DNA of 64,000 nt, from the NCBI GenBank assembly GCA_029210265.1, contig JARGNP010000008.1, positions 1-64,000 of the forward strand, written 5' to 3'. Below the pieces are notes generated by a model, which was not told where the DNA came from, ran no database searches, and worked only from the letters and a program-made list of their open reading frames with translations. The position numbers were made by a program, and so were the translations under genes. The stretch comes from Legionellaceae bacterium. Its GTDB lineage: Bacteria > Pseudomonadota > Gammaproteobacteria > Legionellales > Legionellaceae. Positions 17,200 to 26,541 of this stretch are shown piece by piece (the stretch's first letter is position 1; the number at the start of each line of letters is the position of its first letter).

Positions 17200-19807
17200 A
17201 TGCCGTGAGATATAATCCTGCACGTTCTTCAACGGGGCTTATTCCTGCTAAAATATAACGTTTGTTCGCCTCACGCATGATATCTCCAAGTAGCCCTGTT
17301 TTTAGTGCCTCAAGTTGGGCTTGAGTTGGAAGAATGCCTTGGGTATGTTGGCTCAATTTTTGATTAGCCTCATAATAAGTGAGGTGACTATCTTTGTTAA
17401 AACAAGGCTGGATAGCTTCTGCGTGCGTTATATTTATTATGGTTTGATGGCCAACATAGTCAACATAGTATAGTTGCTGATTTGGTGTATTCGTTGGTCC
17501 AACTAAAAGGTAACTGTTTGTGCATGAGCCTAGCAACGTAGATTCGCTTGGCATATCAGCCATTTGAATTAAGCGCACGAGGCATGCTTCGTTACTTTTA
17601 TAAGCATCTAAAGCATACATGGCTGCAGCGATTTTTGTTTCTTTAGCATGAACTGTAACGCCTCCAGATAACCAGTTTGTAGCGCTCATACCACCTAAAA
17701 ATCCCCAGTGATAGGAAGACTCTTGAGCACGAGTATTGATGTATTGAGTCAGTTGGGATTCTAATGATCCTACGCGTGTTTCAGAGGCACGTGTAGAAAA
17801 CAAACCATTACGATGTGTCACTGATGCAGCAGCTTCTAAAACTAACTGTTTGTGAGGGCCATCATAACCCAAGGACGTAAGGGCTGGTAAATGACCCGAC
17901 ATAGCAATAAGTATTATTTTTGCATGTTTTTTATCTAAAGCATTTAGAACTAATTCGAGCTTTTCGCGTGAATTAATAAGCGTCGGCACAAAGGGTTGAA
18001 TTGATTTAAGATAAAATGCTCGTTGCTCTTTACCGCCCCAACTTTTTATTATGCTGAAACTTTTAATGAATACTTCAATCGTTGGCAAAATCTCAGAAAT
18101 TTTTTCTGCAAGCACACGAAAGAGTGGTTGGTATGCTAATGGATTAAGATAGGGAAGCTCGTATATAAACTCGATAGGATCACCGATGCAGAGTCCGAGA
18201 AGCTCAGGTTTTGCTGCATTGATAATGAGTCTACATTGCCGGTGGTTGAGATGCTTTAGAGCACTAAACAACGCTGTCCCTGTTGTAAGAAGTCGTGGAA
18301 AAAAAGCTTGTATTGATGTAATAAACAATTGACACGTTGCGTCATCTTTCTGTTGTAAAAACACTGATAAATCGTTTGGTTGCATGATTAAGTTGGGCAG
18401 TTGGTTTGAAAGCAGGCTCAGTAAATCTTTAAATGAGCTTGGATTTAAATCGTGTGCGTATGAAAGGCTACGAGCATCTAAGATAGCAGGGTAAGTAGAA
18501 TCCAATTTTAAGAATGTTAATGTGTTATCTTCAACATTGTCTGTAGGGTACCCACAAGCATACATAAGTAATGGATAACGTGTTTGATCTAATAAGGCAG
18601 GCATCGTGCGCAAAGCAGCTTGGTTTGGAATCAGCTTTCTTAGCCGCTGAGAGCCGAGTATGCTGAGTAGTAAAATACATTTATCTTCGGTTGCCAGTAA
18701 AAGCAATGCTGCAAGCTCGGTGCTGTTGGGAATAATGGTTAACCAATACGCATCCAGAGATGAGTCTTTTAATAGCTCTTGAAGATGTTTGCCATCTAAA
18801 TTTAAAAGAATATTACCTAAACGCTGACTATTCGTGATCATGTCGGCAATATGCCCACGCAAATTTTTTATGATGGTTCGGCTTTTTAAGTTAGATAAAC
18901 GTTTAAGTGCTGTGCCTGGATGCTCGCATTCTGATGCAAGGGTTGGAATTTTGTGTTCTAATTTCTTACAAATAAGTTGACTGTATGTTGAAAGTGTATA
19001 GGGCGCGGCGCATAAAAGATTTATCGCATGATCAAACGTATTCACGTAGGTTGATATCTGTGGCTCAATCAACTCCAACATATGCTCCATATTACTTGGT
19101 GTTGACGATTGTTGAAGCAGTTTGCATAGGCCATCGAGTGATATACAGTAGTCTTGAACGTAGTTTTTAAGTTTTTGTTGCTCATGTAATGATAAGTTAG
19201 ATAGTGTGTTTAATGAGCAACAATTCAGTTTTTCGATCACCTCATAATTTAGAAAGTTGATAGCACTTGCTTGAGCTTGTTGGATTGCATTTCTGCCATG
19301 AAATTGTAGGGATTTATATTCATCGGTCGTAATGTACGAATCTATTGCTGCATAATTTAAGACGCTGGTAGCACTGGCTTGAGCTTCTGGGATTACATTA
19401 CTTTTACAAAACTGCAGTGACTCATGTTCATCGTTCGTAATACAAGAAGCGATTGCTGTTTGAATGGCCGGGCTTATTTCTGCTGTGGTGTTTGTTGCGT
19501 TTAATGGTTTAATTTCAAGCGGTTGGTCTTCTTCATGAGAATAAACCTCATATAAGCGATCGTCATGAGCTATCAGCAAGTAAAGCTGATTACTCTCAGC
19601 CTTAAAGCAGCGCATGACCATGAATTGAGATAGCGTAATGATATTTTTTTGTTGGTTGCTAGGGTATACCGCGAATTCAGATACAAAGCCCGTCTCGTCT
19701 ATTGTAATTAGCGCAAGCTCCCAATTAGAGTCAGACTGGTAATTTTCTTGGGTGATGCTCTCAGCGATTGATGCCGAGTATTGAATATATAAAGGTGTGC
19801 TATACAT
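17198..19807 (-). CDS. Large unknown helical protein with tandem repeat, effector candidate
   Basis: An 869-aa protein with no recognised family. Residues ~121-152 and ~157-188 are two copies of a 36-residue unit sharing SLQF, QASA and a closing LNY. From ~200 to ~640 there is a long run of Leu-rich helical repeats (phrases like LLSLLSNQLPNLI and LELVLNALDKKHAKIIL) that predict an alpha-solenoid. The last 230 residues look like a separate globular domain. There is no signal peptide or clear membrane segment. The coding strand converges on the lptG/elyC relic with 4 bp to spare. No ribosome site is obvious at the ATG. A solenoid of this kind suggests a host-directed scaffold, but that is inference. 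Confidence 0.7.
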   Translation of the reverse strand: MYSTPLYIQYSASIAESITQENYQSDSNWELALITIDETGFVSEFAVYPSNQQKNIITLSQFMVMRCFKAESNQLYLLIAHDDRLYEVYSHEEDQPLEIKPLNATNTTAEISPAIQTAIASCITNDEHESLQFCKSNVIPEAQASATSVLNYAAIDSYITTDEYKSLQFHGRNAIQQAQASAINFLNYEVIEKLNCCSLNTLSNLSLHEQQKLKNYVQDYCISLDGLCKLLQQSSTPSNMEHMLELIEPQISTYVNTFDHAINLLCAAPYTLSTYSQLICKKLEHKIPTLASECEHPGTALKRLSNLKSRTIIKNLRGHIADMITNSQRLGNILLNLDGKHLQELLKDSSLDAYWLTIIPNSTELAALLLLATEDKCILLLSILGSQRLRKLIPNQAALRTMPALLDQTRYPLLMYACGYPTDNVEDNTLTFLKLDSTYPAILDARSLSYAHDLNPSSFKDLLSLLSNQLPNLIMQPNDLSVFLQQKDDATCQLFITSIQAFFPRLLTTGTALFSALKHLNHRQCRLIINAAKPELLGLCIGDPIEFIYELPYLNPLAYQPLFRVLAEKISEILPTIEVFIKSFSIIKSWGGKEQRAFYLKSIQPFVPTLINSREKLELVLNALDKKHAKIILIAMSGHLPALTSLGYDGPHKQLVLEAAASVTHRNGLFSTRASETRVGSLESQLTQYINTRAQESSYHWGFLGGMSATNWLSGGVTVHAKETKIAAAMYALDAYKSNEACLVRLIQMADMPSESTLLGSCTNSYLLVGPTNTPNQQLYYVDYVGHQTIINITHAEAIQPCFNKDSHLTYYEANQKLSQHTQGILPTQAQLEALKTGLLGDIMREANKRYILAGISPVEERAGLYLTA

Positions 19808-19901
19808 GAGAAAATTCGCTTTTGAATTTAATTAAGTTAATTTGACTGGATTATATTGGACTTAAGAGATTGAATCTAGGAGGCTTTATGTACGTAAAAA
19901 A

Positions 19902-20525
19902 TTAAAACAAGTCTTGGATAGTATACTTTATTTTTTTTGCATGGTGTTTGTACAGAACTTGAATGCTTATACAGATATATAAGGCGAAAAACGCCTCCCA
20001 AGCATGCGTGGGAATACTGGCTTGCCAAGCAATATAAGGCATGGCAAGGGTTGCGATTATGTATAAAAGCCAAGGTAGCTTGCTTTGATATTTGTTTTTT
20101 ATGAAGGCATAAAAAAGGATGATTAAGCTTGCGAAAAAAACACCGCCTAAAACATCGATAATCGTATGATAATTAAAATGCACAAGACCAAAGCCTACAC
20201 CCATAAGAATGATGCAGATACAGGCTCGGAGATGTTTGTTTGCGTTGTTGAAGGCAAGCCAGCCATAAACAATCGTTGCAAGTTGCATGTGTCCACTTGG
20301 AAAAGCAAAACCTGCATGATGAATGGTGGGGTTCAGAGGTACTTGAAACGTAGATTTTAGTGCGACGTTCATGATTATACTAAAAAACATGATGCAATAT
20401 GCATGATAAAAATAAGGCTTATCTAAAAAAATAAACCCCAGTGCCAGCATGGGTAAAATAAACCCCACATGACTGAAGCCAAGAAAAAATCTGGCGATAG
20501 CATCGATTGTTTGTGCCTCAAACAT
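19902..20525 (-). CDS. PAP2-family membrane phosphatase (reduced motif)
   Basis: A 207-aa integral membrane protein with five to six TM segments and a PAP2 core: Lys57 and PSGH (76-79), then His120 and Asp124 in YHTIIDVLGG. The Arg normally six residues before the last His is a Leu (Leu114), and the Arg of the first motif is also missing. The phosphate-binding part of the site is therefore altered. Relatives dephosphorylate undecaprenyl pyrophosphate, phosphatidic acid or lipid A. Activity here is uncertain. It is the last gene of an rph-yggS-DUF2845-PAP2 string, 5 bp after its neighbour. Confidence 0.8.
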   Translation of the reverse strand: MFEAQTIDAIARFFLGFSHVGFILPMLALGFIFLDKPYFYHAYCIMFFSIIMNVALKSTFQVPLNPTIHHAGFAFPSGHMQLATIVYGWLAFNNANKHLRACICIILMGVGFGLVHFNYHTIIDVLGGVFFASLIILFYAFIKNKYQSKLPWLLYIIATLAMPYIAWQASIPTHAWEAFFALYICISIQVLYKHHAKKIKYTIQDLF

Positions 20526-20530
20526 ATAGG

Positions 20531-21115
20531 CTATTCAATGGCACGTAATTTCCCATCAAGAAAAATCAAACGAAAGGTTGGTTGATAAGGGTCTGAGTTA
20601 TAGGTCCAGGTGACGGGTTTTGATTTGCTTTTAACTTTACGGTTTACAAAGCTTCGGTTGACATGTGATGGGTTACCACAGGCAGTGAAGACCATGTCGG
20701 CCATATCACCCACAGCAAATGAGCGGTTGTCACAGACGCTTGAGGCGTTGGTACTTTCGCCGTTAAAGCGAATGGCTGCAATTTTTTTATTAATAATATC
20801 CACTTCAAGACTTGAACCTTGGGAGCCAATCGGTAACGACCACATGCGATACACGAGTTTGTAGCCGCGATAAACGGGATCGGGGTTAAGCGTGGTGTAA
20901 ATCAGCTGGGTAACGGGAACTTGTTGAACCGCCGCCTGTTTTGATTTTTCTTTTGACGTGGGTTGCCCGCAGGCCGCAAGCACTTGTGATTCTGTCATGC
21001 CTATACGAACGTAGCCATGTTTTTGTGGACAATAAAAAGGTTGTTGACCTGCAAAGCTCGACGTAGTTATCAATAAAAAACTGAGCAGGCAGATGTTTTT
21101 AAATAATATGGTCAT
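20531..21115 (-). CDS. Exported DUF2845 protein
   Basis: A 194-aa protein with a clear signal peptide (hydrophobic core ICLLSFLLITTSSFA, cleavage near residue 22). It has two similar halves, each with a GMTESQVLAACGQP-like element (the second is VGDMADMVFTACGNPS), as in DUF2845. That family is common in Legionella and other gammaproteobacteria, and its function is unknown. Upstream in-frame starts exist (21127, 21235), but only 21115 puts the signal peptide at the N-terminus. It is probably periplasmic and cotranscribed with yggS and the PAP2 gene. Confidence 0.85.
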   Translation of the reverse strand: MTILFKNICLLSFLLITTSSFAGQQPFYCPQKHGYVRIGMTESQVLAACGQPTSKEKSKQAAVQQVPVTQLIYTTLNPDPVYRGYKLVYRMWSLPIGSQGSSLEVDIINKKIAAIRFNGESTNASSVCDNRSFAVGDMADMVFTACGNPSHVNRSFVNRKVKSKSKPVTWTYNSDPYQPTFRLIFLDGKLRAIE

Positions 21116-21155
21116 CAGAACACCCATTAAGGTTAAGAAGGATGGATTGATTTGA

Positions 21156-21845
21156 TTATAGCTCAGGATTACCAAAAATACCTCGTCCAATGCGAACCCA
21201 GGTGCTACCTGCACGAATGGCTGCTTTAAAATCATGACTCATACCCATAGAAAGGCTATCAAGTGTTATATTTAAATTTTTTGCTAAGATAGTTTTCTCA
21301 CGGGCAAAGCTTTTAAATTGCTTGTAAGAGGCGTGTTCGTCTGTGCATGGTTTGGGAATAATCATCAGGCCGCGCAAACATAACCGAGGGCAGTTGATAA
21401 CGACACGTGCGAGTGCCTCAAGATCAGCTAAAGCAACGCCGGATTTGGTTACTTCGTTATCTAAATTAACTTGAATACATACGTTAAGTGGAGGTAATGC
21501 TTCTGGGCGTGAAGAATTTAATATTTCAGCAATATCTTCACGGCATAGGCTGTGGACCCAGCTAAAATTTCTTGAAATATACTTGGCTTTATTGCTTTGG
21601 ATTGGCCCAATAAAATGCCAGAAGATGGGTAAGGCTTCTAAGGCATGCATTTTGTCACGAGCTTCTTGCCACGTGCTTTCACCAAAATGGCGTAGGCCCG
21701 CATCAAATGCGGTTTGGATGGCTTGTGTAGGGTGTTTTTTACTGACAGCAAGAAGTTGTGTTGAGCCAGGCGTTCGTCCGGCTTCAATCTCCGTGAGACG
21801 TATGCTCTCACGGAGGTGTTGAATTTGAGATAGCTTATCGTGCAT
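21156..21845 (-). CDS. yggS: YggS/PLPBP pyridoxal phosphate homeostasis protein
   Basis: A 229-aa single-domain PLP-binding barrel of the YggS/PROSC family, which buffers cellular PLP and affects amino acid balance. The LLAVSKKHP segment (about 31-39) carries the PLP lysine. [24 protein letters not shown] and [10 protein letters not shown] are all family landmarks. The start codon overlaps the 3' end of rph by 11 nt, so the two are coupled. Translation starts at the first Met of the frame. Confidence 0.94.
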   Translation of the reverse strand: MHDKLSQIQHLRESIRLTEIEAGRTPGSTQLLAVSKKHPTQAIQTAFDAGLRHFGESTWQEARDKMHALEALPIFWHFIGPIQSNKAKYISRNFSWVHSLCREDIAEILNSSRPEALPPLNVCIQVNLDNEVTKSGVALADLEALARVVINCPRLCLRGLMIIPKPCTDEHASYKQFKSFAREKTILAKNLNITLDSLSMGMSHDFKAAIRAGSTWVRIGRGIFGNPEL

Positions 21846-22545
21846 TTTTTTGATGGGTGATTAAGCCCTGGATACCGTCTTCAGCGAGGGTGAGCATCGT
21901 GTTAAGTTCATCACGGCTAAAGCTGCTGTCTTCAGCCGTACCTTGGATTTCGATAAAATGCCCGGCTTCGTTCATCACAACATTCATGTCTGTTTCGGCA
22001 AGTACATCTTCGGCGTAGTCTAAGTCAAGCACGGGCTGACCACGGTAAATACCGACAGAAACGGCAGCAACGTAATTGAACGTAGGTGCTTTTTTTAACT
22101 TATTATTGGTGACAAGCCAGTCTATAGCATCACGAAGTGCAACGCAGGCGCCTGTGATGGCTGCTGTTCGTGTGCCGCCATCGGCTTGAATAACATCGCA
22201 ATCCAGTGTGATCGTACGTTCGCCGATTGATTTAAGATCCACACACATACGTAGTGAGCGGCCTATAAGACGCTGAATTTCGAGGGTTCGTCCGCCTTGT
22301 TTACCACGACTGGCTTCGCGATCGTTACGGTCGTGGGTTGCACGAGGCAGCATGCCGTATTCGGCTGTAATCCAGCCCTGGTTCTTGCCTTTGAGAAAGC
22401 GAGGGACGCCTTCAACGACCGAGGCAGTACAAAGCACGCGGGTTCCACCAAATTCAATCAAGACTGAACCTTCAGCATGATCGGTATATTGTCGTGTCAT
22501 TTTGATGGTTCTTGGTTGATTCGGTTCACGGTGACTCGGTCGCAT
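21835..22545 (-). CDS. rph: Ribonuclease PH
   Basis: Phosphate-dependent 3'-5' exoribonuclease that trims tRNA 3' ends (236 aa, E. coli 238). The N-terminal [17 protein letters not shown] and the catalytic-core [19 protein letters not shown] segment are highly conserved and intact, so unlike the frameshifted E. coli K-12 gene this one should be active. GAGGG lies about 8 nt before the ATG. It leads the minus-strand string rph-yggS-DUF2845-PAP2 and is divergent from gmk. Confidence 0.96.
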   Translation of the reverse strand: MRPSHREPNQPRTIKMTRQYTDHAEGSVLIEFGGTRVLCTASVVEGVPRFLKGKNQGWITAEYGMLPRATHDRNDREASRGKQGGRTLEIQRLIGRSLRMCVDLKSIGERTITLDCDVIQADGGTRTAAITGACVALRDAIDWLVTNNKLKKAPTFNYVAAVSVGIYRGQPVLDLDYAEDVLAETDMNVVMNEAGHFIEIQGTAEDSSFSRDELNTMLTLAEDGIQGLITHQKNAR

Positions 22546-22671
22546 GGTAAAATCCCTCAGATAGATGATTTATTGATGGTTTATTAATGCAGCAAAGTAT
22601 AAACGTTTCATAGCTTAGATGCACCTGGCAGATGCATAACATAGCATGCATGTAAATTTTTGGAGGAGTTT

Positions 22672-23301
22672 GTGGTCGAACAATCGCGTGGAAGTCTTTT
22701 TATTGTGGCAGCACCGTCTGGAGGCGGAAAAACAAGTTTAGTAAAAAATCTTGTTGAAAACATGCGGGATATTACGGTATCTGTTTCGCATACCACACGA
22801 GACAGGCGTCAAGGTGAAGTGCATGAAACACATTATTTTTTTATTGATGAGCCTACGTTTTTAGACATGGCGCGTGCAGATGAATTTATTGAGCATGCTT
22901 GGGTTTTTGATTGCTTATACGGTACATCCAAAGTACAAATACAAAAGCAACTCGAACAGGGTACTGATGTTATTTTAGATATTGATTGGCAGGGTGCCGC
23001 TCAAATTAAACAAATTTTTCCTGATGCCGTGAGTATTTTTATTGTTCCACCATCGTTAGAAATTTTAAAACAACGTCTTTTGGATAGACGGCGTGATAAT
23101 GCGGATATTATTGAAGAGCGCATGAAACGTGCGTGCGACGAAATGAGCCATTATGCTGAGTTTGATTATTTGATTGTCAACGACGATTTTGATAAAGCAT
23201 CGTTAGAATTACAAGCGATTGTGCTTGCAAATCGCTTGCGGGTATCAAAACAAATGCAAAAACAGCAAGCATTGCTTTCATTTTTGCTTGCATCGCAGTA
23301 A
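22672..23301 (+). CDS. gmk: Guanylate kinase
   Basis: Phosphorylates GMP to GDP with ATP. The P-loop is APSGGGKTS (residues 14-22), followed by the GMP-binding [19 protein letters not shown] region. 209 aa is normal. The frame is open from a TTG at 22660, but GGAGGAG (22662-22668) lies just before a GTG at 22672 and decides that start. It heads gmk-rpoZ-spoT-ridA, the usual gammaproteobacterial order. Confidence 0.95.
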   Translation: MVEQSRGSLFIVAAPSGGGKTSLVKNLVENMRDITVSVSHTTRDRRQGEVHETHYFFIDEPTFLDMARADEFIEHAWVFDCLYGTSKVQIQKQLEQGTDVILDIDWQGAAQIKQIFPDAVSIFIVPPSLEILKQRLLDRRRDNADIIEERMKRACDEMSHYAEFDYLIVNDDFDKASLELQAIVLANRLRVSKQMQKQQALLSFLLASQ

Positions 23302-23347
23302 ACTAGACTGTTTTCTTTAGTTTAATATTAAGTTTAAAGGGTAAATT

Positions 23348-23551
23348 ATGGCACGTGTTACGGTTGAAGATTGTCTTAACAATGTTGATAATCGGTTTGA
23401 ATTGGTGATGGTAGCGGCGAAACGCGCGCGGCAGATAGCCGTTCACGGGGAACAACCTATGGTTGAGTGGGAAAATGATAAACCCACTGTTGTTGCGCTC
23501 CGTGAAATTTCAGAAGGTTTAGTCACACCAGAGATTCTCAACGAAGATTAA
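23348..23551 (+). CDS. rpoZ: RNA polymerase omega subunit
   Basis: A 67-aa omega subunit that helps assemble RNA polymerase and forms part of a ppGpp site in proteobacteria. It has the family opening [10 protein letters not shown] and the [16 protein letters not shown] core. It lies between gmk and spoT as in E. coli, although it is shorter than the 91-aa E. coli protein at the C-terminus. GTTTAAAGGG precedes the ATG. Confidence 0.95.
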   Translation: MARVTVEDCLNNVDNRFELVMVAAKRARQIAVHGEQPMVEWENDKPTVVALREISEGLVTPEILNED

Positions 23552-23572
23552 TTTTTTTGCAGTGAGGCCGGC

Positions 23573-25714
23573 ATGATAGGGAGCGTCAGCGTGAATCACT
23601 TTAAGGAATTGCATGACGAATTGTTGTGTTACCTTGATCCTGAGCACGTTGAGCTCTGTCGTCAAGCCTATGAGCTTGCTGAGCAAGGTCATTCAGGACA
23701 AATGCGCCGTTCGGGTGAGCCATATATTACGCATCCCGTTGCTGCAGCATTAAATCTTGCTCAGATGCGTCTGGATTATCAGACCATTATGGCAACATTG
23801 CTTCATGATGTGATTGAAGACACATCCGTAAGTCATGAGGCGGTGGTCCAGGCCTTTGGCGAAGAGGTGGCGGCACTTGTTGATGGCGTGACTAAATTAA
23901 CCAAAATTAAATTTGAGTCACGTGCGGAAGCACAGGCTGAGAATTTCCGCAAAATGATTCTCGCCATGGTCAAAGATATTCGTGTTATTTTGGTCAAGCT
24001 CGCCGACCGCTTGCATAATATGCAAACTTTAGGCGCTATGCCCGCAAACAAGCGTCATCGTATAGCGATTGAGACCCTCGAAATTTATGCCCCTATTGCT
24101 AATCGTCTTGGTATGCACGCGATGTATACCGGATTAGAAGATCTGGGTTTTAAAGCACTGTATCCCATGCGATATCGCGCGCTTAAGTCTGCCGTTGAAA
24201 AGGCTCGAGGTAACCGACGCGAATTAACGCAGCGTATTGAGCAAGATTTACAGCAAGCGCTTGATGCGCTTTCGATTCCTTATGAGAGTGTGTTTGGTCG
24301 TCAAAAGCATTTATACAGCTTATATCGTAAAATGCGCCAAAAAAAAGTTGCCTTTTCTGAAATTATAGATGTATTTGCGTTTCGCGTTATTACCGATGAT
24401 ATTGATGGCTGTTACCGGGTACTCGGCGCATTACACCGAACGTATAAGCCTGTTCCGCAGCGCTTCAAAGATTATATTGGCATTCCTAAAGTTAACGGTT
24501 ATCAATCATTACATACGACGTTGTTTGGTCCGTTCGGGGTACCGCTTGAAGTGCAAATCCGAACACGTGCGATGGATAGTGTTGCCGATAACGGCGTAGC
24601 CGCGCATTGGATTTACAAATCATCGGGTGCTGATGTTAACGAGGCACAATTACGCGCACGTGAGTGGGTGCAACGACTGCTTGATATGCAGCGTAATACG
24701 GGGGACTCGCTCGAATTTATTGAAAACGTTAAAATTGATTTATTTCCTGATGAAGTTTATGTTTTTACACCGAAAGGTCATATTATGGAGTTGCCTAAAG
24801 GGGCAACGCCCGTTGATTTTGCATACACCGTACATTCTGATGTCGGTAATAGCTGTGTTGCAGCCAAAGTAAATCGTCGTTTGGTGCCATTAAGTATACC
24901 ACTCACAAATGGTCAGGCTGTTGAGATTATCACAGGGCCTGAAGCACATCCTAACCCGTCATGGCTTAATTTTGTCGTGACGGGTAAAGCACGCAGCAAT
25001 ATTCGTAATTTCTTGAAAAGCCAGCAACGTGCTGAATCCGTGAGTATGGGCAAACGGCTGTTGGAACAAGCATTTTCAGAGCTTTCCAGTGATTACAGTA
25101 AAGTTCCTGATGAATCGATGGAAGCTTTGCTGCGTGATTTGCAGGTCAAAACTTTGGATGATTTATTATATGCTGTCGGGATTGGCAATCAAATGCCGAT
25201 GGTCATTGCAAAACGTTTGGTCTTGACGCAAGATGGCGACGCGTTTGAGGCATCTTCGGATGGTGGCCCATTGGCCATCAAAGGAACGGAAGGCATGGTC
25301 ATTCATTTTGCTGAATGTTGCCAGCCGATTCCAGGAGATAATATTGTCGGTCGTTTTCAACAAGGATGTGGTATTTTGGTTCATTCAAGTGATTGTGTGG
25401 TTGTAAATCAAGGACGTACAAGCCCAGAGCAGTTTATTTCGATGCGATGGGATGAGCAAGTGCAAGGTGAGTTCTGGGTTGATATTACGGTCGAAGTTGC
25501 AAACCAGCGCGGGGTGCTTGCGATGCTTGCGACCGCTATTTCTGAAGCAGACTCTAATATTGGTAATATCAGTGTTGATCCTCGTGATGGTACACACAAT
25601 GCGGTGACGTTCTCCGTGAGCGTACAAAGCCGTACGCATTTAGCGCGTGTGATGCGTCGTTTACGCGCGAATAATCGGGTCACGCGAATTTATCGAAACA
25701 AGCAGGGAGCGTGA
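23573..25714 (+). CDS. spoT: Bifunctional (p)ppGpp synthetase/hydrolase SpoT
   Basis: A 713-aa RSH enzyme controlling the stringent response. The N-terminal HD hydrolase domain is intact (His54, then HDVIEDT at 78-84). The synthetase domain (about 235-350, with RVITDDIDGCY and GYQSLHTT), TGS domain (about 390-450) and C-terminal ACT domain (about 640-710) follow. An intact HD box identifies it as SpoT rather than RelA. In Legionella-like intracellular bacteria SpoT senses fatty acid starvation and governs the switch to the transmissive phase. GAGG lies 6 nt before the ATG, and a GTG at 23591 is a possible alternative start. Confidence 0.96.
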   Translation: MIGSVSVNHFKELHDELLCYLDPEHVELCRQAYELAEQGHSGQMRRSGEPYITHPVAAALNLAQMRLDYQTIMATLLHDVIEDTSVSHEAVVQAFGEEVAALVDGVTKLTKIKFESRAEAQAENFRKMILAMVKDIRVILVKLADRLHNMQTLGAMPANKRHRIAIETLEIYAPIANRLGMHAMYTGLEDLGFKALYPMRYRALKSAVEKARGNRRELTQRIEQDLQQALDALSIPYESVFGRQKHLYSLYRKMRQKKVAFSEIIDVFAFRVITDDIDGCYRVLGALHRTYKPVPQRFKDYIGIPKVNGYQSLHTTLFGPFGVPLEVQIRTRAMDSVADNGVAAHWIYKSSGADVNEAQLRAREWVQRLLDMQRNTGDSLEFIENVKIDLFPDEVYVFTPKGHIMELPKGATPVDFAYTVHSDVGNSCVAAKVNRRLVPLSIPLTNGQAVEIITGPEAHPNPSWLNFVVTGKARSNIRNFLKSQQRAESVSMGKRLLEQAFSELSSDYSKVPDESMEALLRDLQVKTLDDLLYAVGIGNQMPMVIAKRLVLTQDGDAFEASSDGGPLAIKGTEGMVIHFAECCQPIPGDNIVGRFQQGCGILVHSSDCVVVNQGRTSPEQFISMRWDEQVQGEFWVDITVEVANQRGVLAMLATAISEADSNIGNISVDPRDGTHNAVTFSVSVQSRTHLARVMRRLRANNRVTRIYRNKQGA

Positions 25715-25720
25715 GGTATC

Positions 25721-26113
25721 ATGAAGCAGTTTATACAAACAACAGAAGCTCCCGAAGCTATCGGTACGTATAGTCAGGCAGTTCGAGTGGGTAAAACGGT
25801 TTATTTATCCGGTCAAATTGCGCTTGTACCAAGTACGATGACGCTGTGTTCTGAGGCCATTGATGCACAAATAACACAAGTTTTTGATAACTTAGCTGCC
25901 GTATGCATGGCCGCAGGCGGAAGCCTCAATGATGTGGTGAAACTTACGGTGTATTTGAGAGATTTAACGCATATGCCACGCGTTAATCATGCTATGGAGC
26001 GTTATTTTTCAGAGCCTTATCCAGCTCGAACAGCTTTTGGTGTGACAGCACTGCCACGTGGGGCGCGTGTAGAAATTGATGCCATTATGGTTGATTCGTC
26101 AGGGGTATCATAA
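25721..26113 (+). CDS. ridA: RidA family enamine/imine deaminase
   Basis: A 130-aa YjgF/YER057c/UK114 protein that hydrolyses reactive enamines and imines released by PLP enzymes. TEAPEAIGTYSQAV at the N-terminus, the conserved Arg (in PARTAFGV, near 108) and the closing EIDAIMV are standard. It starts 6 bp after spoT with GAGG upstream, and the spoT-ridA pairing is common in gammaproteobacteria. Confidence 0.95.
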   Translation: MKQFIQTTEAPEAIGTYSQAVRVGKTVYLSGQIALVPSTMTLCSEAIDAQITQVFDNLAAVCMAAGGSLNDVVKLTVYLRDLTHMPRVNHAMERYFSEPYPARTAFGVTALPRGARVEIDAIMVDSSGVS

Positions 26114-26133
26114 GTCGTAAAAGGTGATTAAAT

Positions 26134-26541
26134 ATGGGTCTTGTGCTTTTTCTCGTGGTTTTTTCAGCTATTTTTGTTGCTTTTACCGATGAAATTACGG
26201 CGTTGATTAAACGTATACTCTCAGTGACGTGGGTTCGTGTGCTTTTGCCTATGCTGCTGGTGTCTTTTTTGTGGGTTTGGTTTGATGAAGAAATTCTTTG
26301 GGTATTAGCTTATGTTAAAGCAAGTCTTGCTTTTTTTACGGCGAAATTTTCCGGTGTATTACCTCATAAAATTACGCTATTTACTGGACGCGTTTTAAGT
26401 TTGTATCTGCCTGCGAGTATTCCCGCCTGTTTGTTTTATTGGAAGCTCAAGCGTGATGGTTCTGTTGATAAGCAAGCCTCTCGTCTTACTAAGCTCTATG
26501 TGTTCAGTTGGTTGTTTTTTTTAATGCTTGTTTTGGCTTAG
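26134..26541 (+). CDS. Small integral membrane protein, unknown
   Basis: A 135-aa protein with three to four hydrophobic segments (about 1-17, 35-52, 60-75 and 118-134) and no recognised domain. AAGGTG lies upstream of the ATG, and it is probably the last gene of the gmk-spoT operon. Its final 36 coding bases and 17 bases beyond the stop (26506-26558) occur again at 27541-27593 with four mismatches. An effector-like gene lies between the two copies. Confidence 0.75.
   Translation: MGLVLFLVVFSAIFVAFTDEITALIKRILSVTWVRVLLPMLLVSFLWVWFDEEILWVLAYVKASLAFFTAKFSGVLPHKITLFTGRVLSLYLPASIPACLFYWKLKRDGSVDKQASRLTKLYVFSWLFFLMLVLA

Noticed and set aside
23296..23323. Inverted AAACTA/TAGTTT after gmk as a terminator
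   Set aside because: Only six AT-rich base pairs with a long loop and no T-run, and it would cut the conserved gmk-rpoZ-spoT unit.
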